Notes: generated by a model from the sequence alone, not told the origin. A DNA stretch of 64,000 nucleotides from Nostoc sp. UHCC 0302 (GCF_038096175.1 NZ_CP151099.1:4434501-4498500); one strand, 5' to 3'. Positions 43,991-55,095 are shown, counted from the stretch's first letter. A program made the numbers and translations.

Positions 43991-46288
43991 ATGGAAACAA
44001 ACTTACAATTGCCAGGTATTAATATAATTAGCTTGAAAGAGGCTCCAATTCATGTTTCTAGTCAAATTCAGCCGCATGGCGTCCTGTTGGTTTTAGAAGA
44101 GCCTGAGTTAAAAATATTACAAACTAGTACTAATACACTAAAGATTTTTGGGATTACTCCCGAAAAGATGTTACAAAAAAAATTAGAAGATTTACTAGAT
44201 CCTTTTCAAATAGAGAGAATTAAAACAGGTTTAGCACAAGCAAATTTTGATTTTATCAATCCCACCAAAGTTTGGGTAAGAAAAAAAGGTGATGAGTACA
44301 TAGTATTTGATGCAGTATTTCACCGCAATCCAGATGGATTTCTGATTCTGGAGTTAGAACCAGCTATTTCCCAAGAAAATATTCCCTTTTTAAGCTTTTA
44401 TCATCTAGCTAAAGCATCTATCAATCAACTAGAAAAAACAGCGAATCTACGAGACTTCTGTCAAATCATTGTGCAAGAAGTACGGAAAATCACTGAATTT
44501 GATCGGGTGATGTTATACAAATTTGATGATGATGGGCATGGTTCAGTCGTTGCTGAAGAAAAATTAGAAAGTCTCGAACCATACTTAGGATTGCATTACC
44601 CAGAGTCAGATATTCCTAAACCAGCAAGAAAATTATTCGCTGCTAATTCAATCAGAATTATTCCAGATTCCTATTCTCAGCCAGTCAAACTTTTTCCTCA
44701 CAGTCATCCGGTGAGTGAGCGGCCGATTGATTTAACCAATTCTATTCTCAGAAATGCTGCTCCTTGTCATATGGAGTACTTGCATAATATGGGTGTTGGT
44801 GCTTCTTTGACTATCTCTTTAATTAAAGACCAAAAACTCTGGGGACTAATTGCTTGCCATCATCAGTCACCTAAGTATGTTTCTTATGAACTGCGTAAAG
44901 CTTGTGAATTCTTAGGGCGAGTCATATTTTCTGAAATATCAGCTAGAGAAGAAACAGAAGACTACTATTACCGCATTAATTTGACACATATTCAATCGGT
45001 ATTGATTGAGTATATGTCTCAAGAAGAAAACTTTATTGATGGTTTAGTTAAAAACCCTCAAACTCTGCTAAATTTAACCAGCGCTCAAGGAGCAGCTGTT
45101 TGTTTTGGCGGAAATTGCACCGTAGTTGGTGAAACTCCTAAAGAAGAAGACCTGAATTATTTAGTTCAGTGGTTGAAGAATAACGTTGAAGAAGAAGTAT
45201 TTTATACAGATTCTTTGCCAAATATTTATCCAGATGCTGAAAGTTTTAAAAACGTCGCCAGCGGTTTGTTAGCTATTCCCATTTCTAAGCGAAATTATGT
45301 TTTGTGGTTTCGACCAGAAGTAATTCAAACTGTAAATTGGGGTGGTGATCCTAATAAAGCATTTGAAGTCAGCCAGTCAGAGGGAAATGTCCGCCTGTGT
45401 CCGCGAAAATCGTTTGAACTGTGGAAAGAAACAGTTCGCTTAACTTCTTTACCCTGGAAATATGTAGAAGTTAAAGCAGCACTCGAATTGCGAAAAGCAA
45501 TTGTTAATATTGTGCTGCGACAAGCAGATGAACTTGCTCAGTTAGCTCAAGATTTAGAACGTTCTAATGCGGAATTGAAAAAGTTTGCTTACGTTGCTTC
45601 TCATGACTTGCAAGAACCACTCAATCAGGTGGTGAATTATGTGCAGTTGTTAGAGATGCGTTATAGCGAAGAACTCGACGAAGATGCCCAGGAATTCATC
45701 AGCTACGCCGTGCAGGGTGTTAGCTTGATGCAGACGCTGATTGATGACGTACTGGCGTATTCTAAAGTGGATATGCAAGCGATCGCATATCAAATGACCG
45801 AGGTAGAAACAGCCTTAAATCGTGCCAAAGGTAATTTGCGTCAACGCATCAACGAAACTGGCGCTACCATTACCCACGACGCTTTACCAACAGTCATAGC
45901 TGACAGCACGCAACTAATGCAGCTATTTCAGAACCTCATCGGTAACGCCATTAAATTCCACAGTGAGCAACCACCACAAATCCATATAGGAGCAGAGAGG
46001 CTAGAAGATGCATGGCTGTTCTCAGTGCGGGATAATGGTATCGGCATTGATCCACAATTTAGCGATCGCATTTTTGTAATCTTTCAGCGCTTGCACACGC
46101 GAGACGAATATACTGGTACAGGTATGGGTTTAGCCATCTGTAAAAAGATTATTGAATGCCACCGAGGAAGGATTTGGGTAGAATCGCAACTCGATCAGGG
46201 TGCAACCTTCTACTTTACGATTCCAGTCGGAGGACGCGAGCGTGAGCGTAGAAATGGAAGGAAAACACAAAACCATCTTTTTGGTTGA
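43991..46288 (+). CDS. Cph1-type phytochrome histidine kinase
   Basis: This 765-residue red/far-red photoreceptor has PAS (residues 20-130), GAF, PHY and histidine kinase modules. Cys259 in APCHMEYL is at the position that attaches phycocyanobilin in Cph1. PESDIP (bilin-pocket Asp) and the PHY tongue motif PRKSF are present, and the BphP-type N-terminal Cys is absent. His538 in ASHDLQEP is the phosphorylation site, followed by N and G boxes ([24 protein letters not shown]). It overlaps the response regulator start by 47 bp, so they form a light-driven two-component operon. Confidence 0.93.
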   Translation: METNLQLPGINIISLKEAPIHVSSQIQPHGVLLVLEEPELKILQTSTNTLKIFGITPEKMLQKKLEDLLDPFQIERIKTGLAQANFDFINPTKVWVRKKGDEYIVFDAVFHRNPDGFLILELEPAISQENIPFLSFYHLAKASINQLEKTANLRDFCQIIVQEVRKITEFDRVMLYKFDDDGHGSVVAEEKLESLEPYLGLHYPESDIPKPARKLFAANSIRIIPDSYSQPVKLFPHSHPVSERPIDLTNSILRNAAPCHMEYLHNMGVGASLTISLIKDQKLWGLIACHHQSPKYVSYELRKACEFLGRVIFSEISAREETEDYYYRINLTHIQSVLIEYMSQEENFIDGLVKNPQTLLNLTSAQGAAVCFGGNCTVVGETPKEEDLNYLVQWLKNNVEEEVFYTDSLPNIYPDAESFKNVASGLLAIPISKRNYVLWFRPEVIQTVNWGGDPNKAFEVSQSEGNVRLCPRKSFELWKETVRLTSLPWKYVEVKAALELRKAIVNIVLRQADELAQLAQDLERSNAELKKFAYVASHDLQEPLNQVVNYVQLLEMRYSEELDEDAQEFISYAVQGVSLMQTLIDDVLAYSKVDMQAIAYQMTEVETALNRAKGNLRQRINETGATITHDALPTVIADSTQLMQLFQNLIGNAIKFHSEQPPQIHIGAERLEDAWLFSVRDNGIGIDPQFSDRIFVIFQRLHTRDEYTGTGMGLAICKKIIECHRGRIWVESQLDQGATFYFTIPVGGRERERRNGRKTQNHLFG

Positions 46289-46688
46289 GGACAATAAAGC
46301 CGATATTCGCTTAATTCAAGAAGCGTTGAAAAATAGCTTAGTACCACACGAAGTAGTGACGGTCAGGGATGGTATAGACGCAATGGCTTATTTGCGTCAA
46401 GAAGGCGAATATGCCAATGCATCCCGCCCTGACCTGATCCTACTGGATTTAAACTTGCCTAAGAAAGATGGTCGAGAGGTACTCGCGGAAATAAAAGCTG
46501 ATCCAATACTGAAACGTATTCCAGTAGTAGTTTTAACAACCTCAAAAAATGAGGATGACATTTTTTACAGCTACGATTTGCACGTGAATTGCTATATCAC
46601 TAAATCCCGCAATCTCACCCAGCTATTCCAAATTGTTAAGAGTATTGAAGACTTTTGGCTCTGTACTGTGACGCTACCATCTGAGTAG
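46242..46688 (+). CDS. Rcp1-type response regulator
   Basis: This 148-residue single receiver domain opens [22 protein letters not shown] and keeps the phospho-Asp (LILLDLNLP), the Thr (VVLTTS) and the Lys (CYITKS). It has no output domain, as in Rcp1, the partner of Cph1. GTG 46242 is preferred because CGGAGG lies 8 nt upstream (46228-46233); ATG 46254 is the alternative. It overlaps the phytochrome gene in another frame. Confidence 0.9.
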   Translation: MSVEMEGKHKTIFLVEDNKADIRLIQEALKNSLVPHEVVTVRDGIDAMAYLRQEGEYANASRPDLILLDLNLPKKDGREVLAEIKADPILKRIPVVVLTTSKNEDDIFYSYDLHVNCYITKSRNLTQLFQIVKSIEDFWLCTVTLPSE

Positions 46689-46689
46689 G

Positions 46690-46881
46690 AGGAGTGGGGG
46701 ACAAGGGGGTAGTGGACAGTTGACAGTTGGCAGTGGACAGGGGTGACAAGGGGACAAGAAGAACAAGCAGAATAACTCTTGACTCTTGACTCTGAAGGGG
46801 TGAAAAAGTGGCTGAAATGATCTGCTTTGTAGCTTCTCTGTCACCCCTTCATCTTTTGACTTTTGACTTTTGACTTTTGAC
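46690..46881. repeat. Tandem heptamers between regulator genes
   Basis: 46709-46745 repeats AGTGGAC/AGTTGAC-like heptamers and 46854-46881 is four copies of TTTTGAC. The intervening part is AT-rich. Confidence 0.7.
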
Positions 46882-46896
46882 TATAACCCGAAGATT

Positions 46897-48060
46897 ATGG
46901 CTGGGAGCTACTTAGTAAAAATCTTGTTAATTGAGGACAGTTTAGCAGAAGCTAGGTTGTTACAAGAGTTTCTCAAGCAAGCCCAGTCCCAGGAGTTTGC
47001 TCTGCTTCATGTGAAGCGATTGGGGGAAGCGCTCAAGAAACTAAATGAATGTACATACGATGTTATTTTGTTAGATTTAACTTTACCTGATAGCCAAGGA
47101 TTGTCTTCTCTGCCCCCTTTGATCAGCCAAGCACCAAATGTCCCAATTGTTGTATTAACAAATACGAACGATGAGGAACTGGCAATTGAGGCGGTACGGC
47201 AAGGTGCGCAAGATTATCTGGTCAAGCGACAGGTAAGTGTAGATGCATTGGTGCGATCGCTGCGCTACGCGATCGAGCGTAAGCAGGTTTTAGAATCATT
47301 ACGCACCGTCAATGAGACCTTGCAAAACCGGGTTGAAGAACGAACTGCTGAATTGGTGAAAGCTCATGAACTCAACCAGTTTAAATCTGAATTTGTCTCA
47401 ATGCTTTCTCATGACATCCGCAATCCTCTAAATACTATTCTTTTGGCTGCGGGACTGTTGCAAAACAATGATGACCAATTAAGCAAAGAGAGAAAGCTGA
47501 AGCATTTACAGATAATTCGCTCAGCGATTAAAAACATGGCGCAGTTATTAGATGAAGTTTCATTAATAGGTAAAGCCGATTCTGGTAAACTTGGGTGTGA
47601 ATTCATTTCACTGGATTTAGAAGCTTTCTGCCGCCAACTGGTCGAAGAAGCTCAATTGACTGCCACAGAGAAGCATCTAAATTTGGTGTTCGCCAGTCAT
47701 GGAAAATTAAGCGAATACGTATGGGATGAAAGCCTGCTACGGCACATTTTGGGCAATTTGCTCAACAATGCTATTAAGTATTCCAAACCGAGTGAGATGA
47801 TACGTTTTGAATTAATTGCTCAAGAAAAAACAGTAATTTTCCAAATTCAAGATTGGGGAATTGGCATTCCTCAAGAAGACCAAAAGCAACTGTTTCAGCC
47901 TTTCCATCGTGCAGATAATGTCGGAACTATACCTGGTACTGGATTAGGGCTAGCGATTGTCAAAAAGTGTGTCGAAGCATATGGGGGCGAGATTGTAGTC
48001 AATAGTGACGTTGAAGTAGGCACAACGTTTACTGTGACCCTCCCTTTGCTGAGAATTTAA
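46897..48060 (+). CDS. Receiver-histidine kinase (reverse-hybrid) protein
   Basis: This 387-residue protein has an N-terminal receiver (KILLIEDSLAEARLLQEFL ... VILLDLTLPDSQG with the phospho-Asp), a coiled linker and a C-terminal kinase with SMLSHDIRNPLNTILL (His), NLLNNAIKYS (N box), DWGIGIPQ and GTGLGLAIV. It probably takes a signal through its receiver and then acts as a kinase. ATG 46897 is chosen; TTG 46870 lies in the TTTTGAC repeat. It is downstream of and probably functionally linked to the phytochrome pair. Confidence 0.88.
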   Translation: MAGSYLVKILLIEDSLAEARLLQEFLKQAQSQEFALLHVKRLGEALKKLNECTYDVILLDLTLPDSQGLSSLPPLISQAPNVPIVVLTNTNDEELAIEAVRQGAQDYLVKRQVSVDALVRSLRYAIERKQVLESLRTVNETLQNRVEERTAELVKAHELNQFKSEFVSMLSHDIRNPLNTILLAAGLLQNNDDQLSKERKLKHLQIIRSAIKNMAQLLDEVSLIGKADSGKLGCEFISLDLEAFCRQLVEEAQLTATEKHLNLVFASHGKLSEYVWDESLLRHILGNLLNNAIKYSKPSEMIRFELIAQEKTVIFQIQDWGIGIPQEDQKQLFQPFHRADNVGTIPGTGLGLAIVKKCVEAYGGEIVVNSDVEVGTTFTVTLPLLRI

Positions 48061-48239
48061 CTAAAGAATTAGTGTGAGGGATATGAAATTTCCAAGGTGT
48101 GAATTAACTCACATTTGTCAGAAGAGATTATCCGTAATTATGCGTTTTTCAACTTGAGTTATTACAGCGATCGCCATCAGGAAATCGCTGTAATATAACT
48201 CTTTAATTCACCTATCTCTTCCACTTGACCATATTTCTT

Positions 48240-50132
48240 TTAAGAATTCTTCTGTAAATCTGAAATGTCCCAGGCTCGGTCAACTTCATGAGTGAGGTCT
48301 TCATCGTCTGACCTCAACAACTGCTCCAATTGTTTAGCGAGTTGACGCGATCGCGCCACCCATAAGGTGTGATCTCCCTCTATATCTGCTAGTTCCCGCA
48401 AAGCTTCTTCATCATGATTTTTGAAGGTGTTGCCCGCTCGATGCGCCCTATAGGAGCGCAAACCTAATAATTTTAGTGCTTCGACTCCCATATCCAGAGC
48501 CGAACCAAAGGTTTCTCGCTCAACTACTTCTACCCCTCGTCGAATTAACTCGTAAGCATGATTGCGATCAATAGCTCGCGCTAAAATTTTCAGGTGAGGA
48601 AAATGCTTACGAACCCGATCAACAGTTTCTATGGTTTTTTCGCGGTCATCTATAGCTAAAACAAATAGCTTCGCCTGCCTTGCTCCTGCTGTATGCAGCA
48701 AGTCAATCCGGGATGCATCCCCGTAATAGACTTTGAAACCAAAACGCCGCAGCATATCAATTTGAGTCGGGTTGTGATCCAAAACTGTGGCTTTAAAACC
48801 ATTAGCAATAAGTAAACGGCCGACAATCTGTCCAAAGCGGCCAAAGCCTGCGATGATAACTGGATTTTCATTGTCATGAATGGTATCTGCTTCCCGCTCA
48901 ACTGTTGTGGTTACGAAACGAGATTGCACGAACTTCTCATTAATCAGCATGATTAATGGTGTCAGTACCATCGACAATGCCACAACGGCAACCAAAATAC
49001 CGCCTACAGATGTAGTTAGGACGTTATTTTTAGTAGCAAACGAGAACAGCACAAAGGCAAATTCACCTCCTTGGGCGAGGGCGAAAGCGAAAAGTAGATT
49101 TTGGCTGGCTTCCAACTTGAACAACCAACCCAACCCAAACAGCACTGCAAACTTAATGATTGCTAGTCCAATGACTAATCCTAAAATTAACAAGGGCTGT
49201 TGAATTAGCAAATCAAAGTTGATACTAGCCCCAACGGAAATAAAAAATAGACCCAACAATAAGCCTTTGAAGGGTTCAATATTAGTTTCCAGTTCGTGAC
49301 GGTATTCGTTATCCGCTAAAACAACACCGGCAACAAACGTACCCAAAGCCGGAGAAAGACCAACCTGCTGCATCGCCAGAGCAATTGCAATTACCAGTAG
49401 TAGAGCTGTGGCTGTAAAAATTTCTTGCAACCGGGTAGCAGCAATAAAGCGGAAAACTGGACGCATCAGAAACCGTCCTGCAACAATAATGCCACCCACC
49501 GTTACCATCACCAGCAAAGCTTGTTGCCAACCTGGTACAGACGCCTTTTGTTGTTCAGCGGCAACAAAGATTACCCCATTGGCAACCAAACTCGCTGTCG
49601 TGCCGTTTTTCATTGCCAGTAACGGTAACAGAGCGAACATTGGGATGACTGCGATGTCTTGAAACAGCAGTACTGAAAAAGACGATTGTCCGCCTTCCGT
49701 CTTCATTAATCCCTTTTCGTTGAGGGTTTGGAGAACGATCGCCGTTGAAGACAATGATAAAATCATGCCGATAGCTAAACCGATTTGCCAGGAAAGCCCA
49801 AAAACTAAACTCAGGACAGTGACAAGCAAAGTCGTAACTAAAACCTGTAAACCTCCTAATCCGAGAATCGGAACGCGTAATCGCCACAGCAGGAATGGTT
49901 GCAGTTCTAACCCAATTAGAAACAGCATCATCACCACACCAAACTCAGCGAAGTGCATCACATCATCGCTTCCCTCATTCCCCACAAAGCCCAGTACAAA
50001 GGGGCCAATTATTACTCCAGCAATTAGATACCCCAGAACTGAACCAAGTCCTAATCTTTTAGCGATTGGTACCGACAGCACCGCCGCCATCAGGTAAACA
50101 AATGCCTGAAAGAAAAAATCTTTATTATGCAT
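48240..50132 (-). CDS. Cation:proton antiporter with RCK domain (KefC/KefB-like)
   Basis: This 630-residue protein has about 12 membrane helices of the CPA2 family (SLSSTAIVLQTLNEKG and LSPALGTFVAGVVLADNEYRHELE are typical), then a TrkA-N/RCK nucleotide-binding domain (IIAGFGRFGQIVGRLL). It exports potassium in exchange for protons and is gated by its cytoplasmic domain. It overlaps the upstream quinone reductase gene by 8 bp, as KefF-KefC pairs do, so it is probably regulated by that partner. Confidence 0.9.
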   Translation of the reverse strand: MHNKDFFFQAFVYLMAAVLSVPIAKRLGLGSVLGYLIAGVIIGPFVLGFVGNEGSDDVMHFAEFGVVMMLFLIGLELQPFLLWRLRVPILGLGGLQVLVTTLLVTVLSLVFGLSWQIGLAIGMILSLSSTAIVLQTLNEKGLMKTEGGQSSFSVLLFQDIAVIPMFALLPLLAMKNGTTASLVANGVIFVAAEQQKASVPGWQQALLVMVTVGGIIVAGRFLMRPVFRFIAATRLQEIFTATALLLVIAIALAMQQVGLSPALGTFVAGVVLADNEYRHELETNIEPFKGLLLGLFFISVGASINFDLLIQQPLLILGLVIGLAIIKFAVLFGLGWLFKLEASQNLLFAFALAQGGEFAFVLFSFATKNNVLTTSVGGILVAVVALSMVLTPLIMLINEKFVQSRFVTTTVEREADTIHDNENPVIIAGFGRFGQIVGRLLIANGFKATVLDHNPTQIDMLRRFGFKVYYGDASRIDLLHTAGARQAKLFVLAIDDREKTIETVDRVRKHFPHLKILARAIDRNHAYELIRRGVEVVERETFGSALDMGVEALKLLGLRSYRAHRAGNTFKNHDEEALRELADIEGDHTLWVARSRQLAKQLEQLLRSDDEDLTHEVDRAWDISDLQKNS

Positions 50133-50760
50133 GGTGCGGGGCCTCTTGTATCTTGATAACTTCAGCCAAGTTTTGGTTTAGCTGTTTGAATTGCTTAAGA
50201 AGTTCCCAGTTTATGGTGTTATCACGCAGACCGATGATCGCAGTCCGGTAATCGTCTGCGTGTTTAGCAATTTGGTGCTGTTCCTGTAGCTGATGTGTTT
50301 CATGCACAACAAAGGGCGGTAGATATTCCATGCCACAAAGACGCGCTGTTTGCTCAAATGGCACTAGTAGTTCTTGGATCGAAAAGTAGTTATATCCCTC
50401 TCGACAGTAAGCTTGCTTGCTTCCTCCTGTTGTAATTGCTGAGAGTAGTTTTTTGCCATGTAGCGCTGTTCCTCTGTGTCCGTAGGCAAATCCATGCTGT
50501 AACACTAAATCTAGCCACTCCTTCAAAATGGCTGGGCTACTATACCAGTAGAAAGGATGCTGGAAAACGATAATATTATGAGCAACGAGTAAATCCTGCT
50601 CAAATTTCACATCAATATGGAAGTTAGGATACGCCTCATAAAGGTCATGAACAGTTACTGAAGCTAACCCCTGAACGGCTTGAATCAGAGGTCGATTCAC
50701 CCGTGACTTTTCAAGTGCAGGGTGAGCAAATAAAATCAATATTTGGTTGGAACTGCCCAT
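50125..50760 (-). CDS. KefF-like NAD(P)H quinone oxidoreductase
   Basis: This 211-residue flavodoxin-fold protein has ILILFAHPALEKSRVNRPL (FMN-binding start), QHPFYWYSSPAILKEWLD and LLSAITTGGSK, matching the NQO/KefF family. KefF activates KefC-type potassium efflux. The gene is the upstream member of the pair, with an 8-bp overlap, so a stoichiometric complex with the transporter is likely. Start ATG 50760. Confidence 0.88.
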   Translation of the reverse strand: MGSSNQILILFAHPALEKSRVNRPLIQAVQGLASVTVHDLYEAYPNFHIDVKFEQDLLVAHNIIVFQHPFYWYSSPAILKEWLDLVLQHGFAYGHRGTALHGKKLLSAITTGGSKQAYCREGYNYFSIQELLVPFEQTARLCGMEYLPPFVVHETHQLQEQHQIAKHADDYRTAIIGLRDNTINWELLKQFKQLNQNLAEVIKIQEAPHHA

Positions 50761-50920
50761 TGGTTTTGCATAAGAAGAGTTAAGTGGCTGCTCTTTGCAA
50801 AGAATAGCATCCTAAGTTTATAGGGATTTGAGATTATTCTCTATTGGTAGTAACAAAGTGAGATTAAAGAAGAATTCAGCAATCTTTTAGTTGGGGATTC
50901 AATAGAATATCGCTCTGTTA

Positions 50921-51574
50921 CTACTCGCCATTCACAACTTCTCGTTTGACAAATAAGGCACGATAAACAGGCTCACTCTTTTTTTGGGTAGTTACTTCCC
51001 GTTCTGTGGGGACTGGTAGCGGATTTTCTGTTAGCCATTTGCCAGCACCAACACTTTTAAAAGCTGGATGAGCCGTAAAGCGATCGCGCATTTCCACAGC
51101 GATAAATTCCATATCCGATTGCAGAAACACTACCCCATCAACAGCAAGATAATTAGCTAAAATCTCCACTAATTCTGGTTGTACTACACGGCGTTTAGCA
51201 TGGCGGTTTTTAAACCAAGGATCAGGAAATTGAATTGTAACGCGTTGCAAAGTCCCTGGCGGAATAGAAGATAAAAGCGTTGGTAATGAGTTATTCACAT
51301 TACAAAATAAATAGTGGAGATTTGTCAAATTTAACTGCGATCGCAACTTATTTGCCTCCACCACTAACGGTTCCCGAATTTCTAAACCCAAAAAATTCCA
51401 GTTAGGTTCTATCTCTGCCATATTCAACAAAAATCGGCCCTTAGCACAGCCAATATCTAAATGTAGCGGTTGATTTAGCTCTGCATAAATTTTTTCCCAT
51501 TCAAGGGGACTTGCTGGCGTTAGATACTTTTGGGCAAGTGGATTAACGTGCTGGCGGACTCTGACAACTGCCAA
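50921..51574 (-). CDS. trmB: tRNA (guanine46-N7)-methyltransferase
   Basis: This 217-residue Rossmann-fold enzyme adds m7G46 to tRNA using SAM. It has [12 protein letters not shown] (SAM loop), [31 protein letters not shown] (the family hallmark PDPW-x-K-x-RH-x-KRR) and a C-terminal PTEREV element. Length and motifs are complete. Start ATG 51574. It stands alone. Confidence 0.95.
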   Translation of the reverse strand: MAVVRVRQHVNPLAQKYLTPASPLEWEKIYAELNQPLHLDIGCAKGRFLLNMAEIEPNWNFLGLEIREPLVVEANKLRSQLNLTNLHYLFCNVNNSLPTLLSSIPPGTLQRVTIQFPDPWFKNRHAKRRVVQPELVEILANYLAVDGVVFLQSDMEFIAVEMRDRFTAHPAFKSVGAGKWLTENPLPVPTEREVTTQKKSEPVYRALFVKREVVNGE

Positions 51575-51932
51575 AATTTTCTCTCCTTTACGTAAAAATA
51601 TCCTATTGTGACTTGAAACTAATTTGAGTTTTAGCTGCTGATTTTCTCGATTCCTAGTTTGACATTCTGTCTATTTTCCCAAAAAATAATTTTGGTAATT
51701 TGAGAAATCTTTATAGAATAGAAGATATTTTTAATTCATATCAGGCGTCATTTCAAAAATTAGATTATTCATTTTAAATTTAGAATTAGAAAAGTTGAAC
51801 AGTACCGTGTAATTGATGCTTAATGTGTACAAATATTAACTATACGCATTTATACGCAGACAGACAAAGCAAGCGTTATACTTTTGGGAAAAGAGTTGTT
51901 TTAACCCGTACTTTTAACATTTTATTAAATCA
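51575..51932. promoter_or_regulatory. Divergent intergenic region
   Basis: 358 bp between trmB (-) and the phosphoesterase (+). It is AT-rich and contains a small inverted repeat (CCAAAA...TTTTGG) around 51678-51694. No gene is seen; promoters for both neighbours should be here. Confidence 0.4.
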
Positions 51933-53033
51933 ATGACTCTCAATTTCCGCTTTGCAATAGTTAGCGACTTACACCTAGCACTTCCTCATACAATCTGGAA
52001 TCATCCTAGCCGTTTTCACCTAGTGGAAGTCAGTATCCCGGCATTTGAAAGTGTATTAGAGCATTTAACACAACTCAATTTAGATTTCGTCTTGCTTCCA
52101 GGAGATTTAACTCAGCACGGTGAACCGGAAAACCACGCTTGGTTGCAACAACGGTTAGCCCAACTACCTTTTCCCGTTTATGTTGTTCCTGGTAATCATG
52201 ATGTTCCTGTGCTGTTGGCAGATCAACAATCAATTGCTTTTGCTGATTTCCCTCAGTATTACTCTAAGTTTGGCTACGACGACCCACAGCAAATTTACTA
52301 TACTCGTCAGTTATTACCTGGAGTGAGGTTAATTGGACTGAATTCTAACTCTTTTAATGAGCAAGGTGAGCAGATAGGGCGTTTAGATACCAAACAGCTT
52401 AGGTGGTTAGAAGAGGTGCTAGCGGCGGCTGGTGATGAATTAGTCTTAGTAATGGTGCATCACAATGTGGTTGAGCATTTGCCCGATCAATTGCGCCACC
52501 CATTGGCACATCGCTATATGTTGGAAAATGCTCCAGAACTGTTGCAGTTGCTACGCCGTTATGGGGTCAAGCTAGTGTTGACTGGGCATTTGCACGTCCA
52601 GGATGTAGCCTATTCAGAAGGTGTATATGAAATTACTACTGGTTCTTTAGTCAGCTATCCTCATCCATATCGAGTGCTAGAGTTCCATCGGGATAATTAC
52701 GGTAGAGAATGGTTACAGATTTTATCTCATAGAGTAGAATCAGTACCCGATTTTCCCGAATTGCAACACTCATCGCGGCAGTGGATGGGCGATCGCTCTT
52801 TCCCCTTCGTAATGAAGATACTAACTCAGGCTCCCTTAAACCTTCCATTATCGCAGGCAAAAGAACTAGCTCCTGGTTTGCGTGACTTTTGGGCCACCAT
52901 TGCCGATGGAGATGCTTTGTTAGACTATCCCCAGTTTCCCTTAGAAGTTCGTCGCTACATTCAGAGTTATGGTGCGATCGCCCCTACAGGCAAGGCTAAT
53001 CTAATTGATAACAACAGCACACTCTTGCTTTAG
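51933..53033 (+). CDS. Calcineurin-like metallophosphoesterase
   Basis: This 366-residue protein carries the dimetal site motifs in order: SDLHL (D-x-H), LLPGDLTQHGEPE (GD), VVPGNHDV (GNHD), MVHHNV (H) and LTGHLHVQ (GH-x-H). It resembles the cyclic-nucleotide phosphodiesterase branch. The substrate is unknown. The C-terminal part after residue 270 is not part of the catalytic core. Start ATG 51933; it converges on the FIST gene. Confidence 0.85.
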   Translation: MTLNFRFAIVSDLHLALPHTIWNHPSRFHLVEVSIPAFESVLEHLTQLNLDFVLLPGDLTQHGEPENHAWLQQRLAQLPFPVYVVPGNHDVPVLLADQQSIAFADFPQYYSKFGYDDPQQIYYTRQLLPGVRLIGLNSNSFNEQGEQIGRLDTKQLRWLEEVLAAAGDELVLVMVHHNVVEHLPDQLRHPLAHRYMLENAPELLQLLRRYGVKLVLTGHLHVQDVAYSEGVYEITTGSLVSYPHPYRVLEFHRDNYGREWLQILSHRVESVPDFPELQHSSRQWMGDRSFPFVMKILTQAPLNLPLSQAKELAPGLRDFWATIADGDALLDYPQFPLEVRRYIQSYGAIAPTGKANLIDNNSTLLL

Positions 53034-53114
53034 GAGGCAGAAGTAAAGAGTCAAGAGTCAGTATTTATTCTCTCTTTGTCCCTTGTCCTCCTGTCCCCTG
53101 TCCCCTCATCCCCC

Positions 53115-54332
53115 TTATCCAAGACCAATTGCTCGGCAAATCCCAAATGCTGAAGTATAGGCGTGGAGGAAGGTTCTGCCACCAACAGGGCCAATTTCAC
53201 CGCCACAGAAAAATCCGCTTACAGGGATATCCTGAAGGTAGCGTCTAAATAACTCAGAATCAAAATTGGGTTTGCCATAAAGTCCTTCACCTCGTCCCAG
53301 ACAGGCAAACATTAAAGCAGCTACAGCAGAGGGTTCAGAGTCTTTTTGGTCTTGATAACTTTGTAAGAGTAATTCTAGGTCTTCAGCAGAAGCTTGGGCA
53401 TCTCGGAGGTGGAATTGCAGGCGTTGACCAGGGCGGACGCGATCGCCAATTGCAATTGCTCCTGCTGTTGGATCTACTCCAAGTATGCCGCGAATTAAAA
53501 AGTCTCCTTGCTGCAAAGACAGCTTAAATTCATCCATTGCCACACCAACAAACAGAGAGTGCTGTGCGAGTATCCGTTCTTTTTCGCTGAGACTGGCAAT
53601 CAAATCTCTCAATACCATTAAAGGTACTTTTTCATCCAACTCTAGAATGATATTGCGATCGGCTTTGGTAACTTGCAACGGTTCGCCGATGGGTCGGCAT
53701 CCTTGTGCCACAATTGTTTCTAAAACAATATTACCTGTCAAAGCTATGCCGACCGTACCTTCACGATAAAGGCGATCGTTGCAAAATAGGGCTACACGAC
53801 CACCCATACCCCCACCACTGGCCTGTCCTCCTACGATTACCGAGCCAGGATAAGCAAAATCCAGCCCCTGTAACAAATCATTAATTCCAGACGAGAAGGA
53901 ACTAGACAGCAAAATAAACTGCGGTGTTGGTGATGCTGGTACACCTATCAAATCTAGCCAAGCATCAGGCGAACTATCCAAGTCGGGTAATTCTTCAGCA
54001 ACAATATGAAATACTTGAACTTTCACCCCTGGCAGGTGAGCTAAAGTCAGGCTGATAGCTGGTTCAGCTTCCAGTTCTTGGGTTTGTCCACTAATTGTCG
54101 TTCCAATCACGCCTCCACCACTACAACCAATAAGCACTGGTACTGAAAGTTTCTCAGCTAACAGAGGTAAGAGTCGGGAATACTCACTCGTAAAAGCAGA
54201 AGAGATGAACACTAGCCCTAAATCCGCAGGTGCTGTTAAGGATGAGACAGCTCGTTGTACTACATCTGTAACAGCTGCTTCCAAAGAATGATGGGTTGAT
54301 AGGGCGTTTGTCCACTGCATTTGGTCTGCCAT
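53115..54332 (-). CDS. FIST-domain sensory protein
   Basis: This 405-residue protein has an N-terminal FIST domain (GLVFISSAFTSEYSRLLPLL ... VPVLIGCSGGGVIG) and a C-terminal FIST_C domain (AALMFACLGRGEGLYGKPNFD ... PVSGFFCGGEIGPVGGRTFLH). FIST proteins are thought to sense small ligands in signal transduction. It has no membrane helix or fused output domain and no two-component neighbour, so its partner is unknown. Start ATG 54332. Confidence 0.85.
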   Translation of the reverse strand: MADQMQWTNALSTHHSLEAAVTDVVQRAVSSLTAPADLGLVFISSAFTSEYSRLLPLLAEKLSVPVLIGCSGGGVIGTTISGQTQELEAEPAISLTLAHLPGVKVQVFHIVAEELPDLDSSPDAWLDLIGVPASPTPQFILLSSSFSSGINDLLQGLDFAYPGSVIVGGQASGGGMGGRVALFCNDRLYREGTVGIALTGNIVLETIVAQGCRPIGEPLQVTKADRNIILELDEKVPLMVLRDLIASLSEKERILAQHSLFVGVAMDEFKLSLQQGDFLIRGILGVDPTAGAIAIGDRVRPGQRLQFHLRDAQASAEDLELLLQSYQDQKDSEPSAVAALMFACLGRGEGLYGKPNFDSELFRRYLQDIPVSGFFCGGEIGPVGGRTFLHAYTSAFGICRAIGLG

Positions 54333-54710
54333 GAGTTTTGGGCTTCTTTCTCTTTCTAGGCTAATAGTTTTTGATTTTTTATTTTCGGAGGAATTGCGTC
54401 CTACAAGAGTTGACCCCAGCCCTTTGTATCCCCCATCTCAGAAAGCTGAGGCGTTTATCCCTTAATACATCCATCTAAATATATTGTATGATTGTTTATC
54501 TATAGTACTGATTCAGCAAAATCTTAAAAGATAAAGGTTAATCTAAAATAGATGCGGCAGTTTACTGTACTAAGTAATGAATCAATCGGCTGAAATACTA
54601 ACTGAGCGCTTAAAGGTTAGAATGGTTAGGATATCCAGTCTAATGCCGCCATTTTTGAAGTTTTTCTATACTAGTAGTCACTATTAACAACACACAACGA
54701 GACTAAACCA
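54333..54710. promoter_or_regulatory. Divergent intergenic region upstream of cp12
   Basis: 378 bp between the FIST gene (-) and cp12 (+), AT-rich after 54480. No gene is seen. Confidence 0.4.
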
Positions 54711-54956
54711 ATGACCAATATCCAAGAAAAAGCAAACAGCGATATCCAAGGAAAAATCCAAGAAGAAGTGGAACAAGCACGCGCTGTCTGTGATATATCA
54801 GGTAGCAACTCTGCCGAATGTGCTGCGGCTTGGGATGCAGTAGAAGAATTACAAGCAGAAGCCTCCCACCAGCGCAATAAAAAGCAAAAGAACTCTCTAG
54901 AAAAGTACTGTGATGATAATCCAGAAGCAGATGAGTGCCGTATTTACGAAGACTAA
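54711..54956 (+). CDS. cp12: CP12 Calvin cycle regulator
   Basis: This 81-residue disordered protein bridges GAPDH and phosphoribulokinase in the dark and inhibits both. It has the two cysteine pairs that sense thioredoxin: C-x9-C in the N-terminal half (VCDISGSNSAEC) and C-x8-C at the C-terminus (YCDDNPEADEC), with the core AAWDAVEELQAE between. Start ATG 54711; the gene stands alone and is followed by a factor-independent terminator. Confidence 0.95.
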   Translation: MTNIQEKANSDIQGKIQEEVEQARAVCDISGSNSAECAAAWDAVEELQAEASHQRNKKQKNSLEKYCDDNPEADECRIYED

Positions 54957-55095
54957 AAGTTGAGTTGGTGAACTTTATTGTTCGTTTGATAGCAATCAAT
55001 CAGGATTTATTAACTGATATTTTGCACGCATTGGTTTTAATAAAGGCTACACGAACAAAGGCTGCCAACCCAAGCTGCTAAAAAGCTATATCTTC

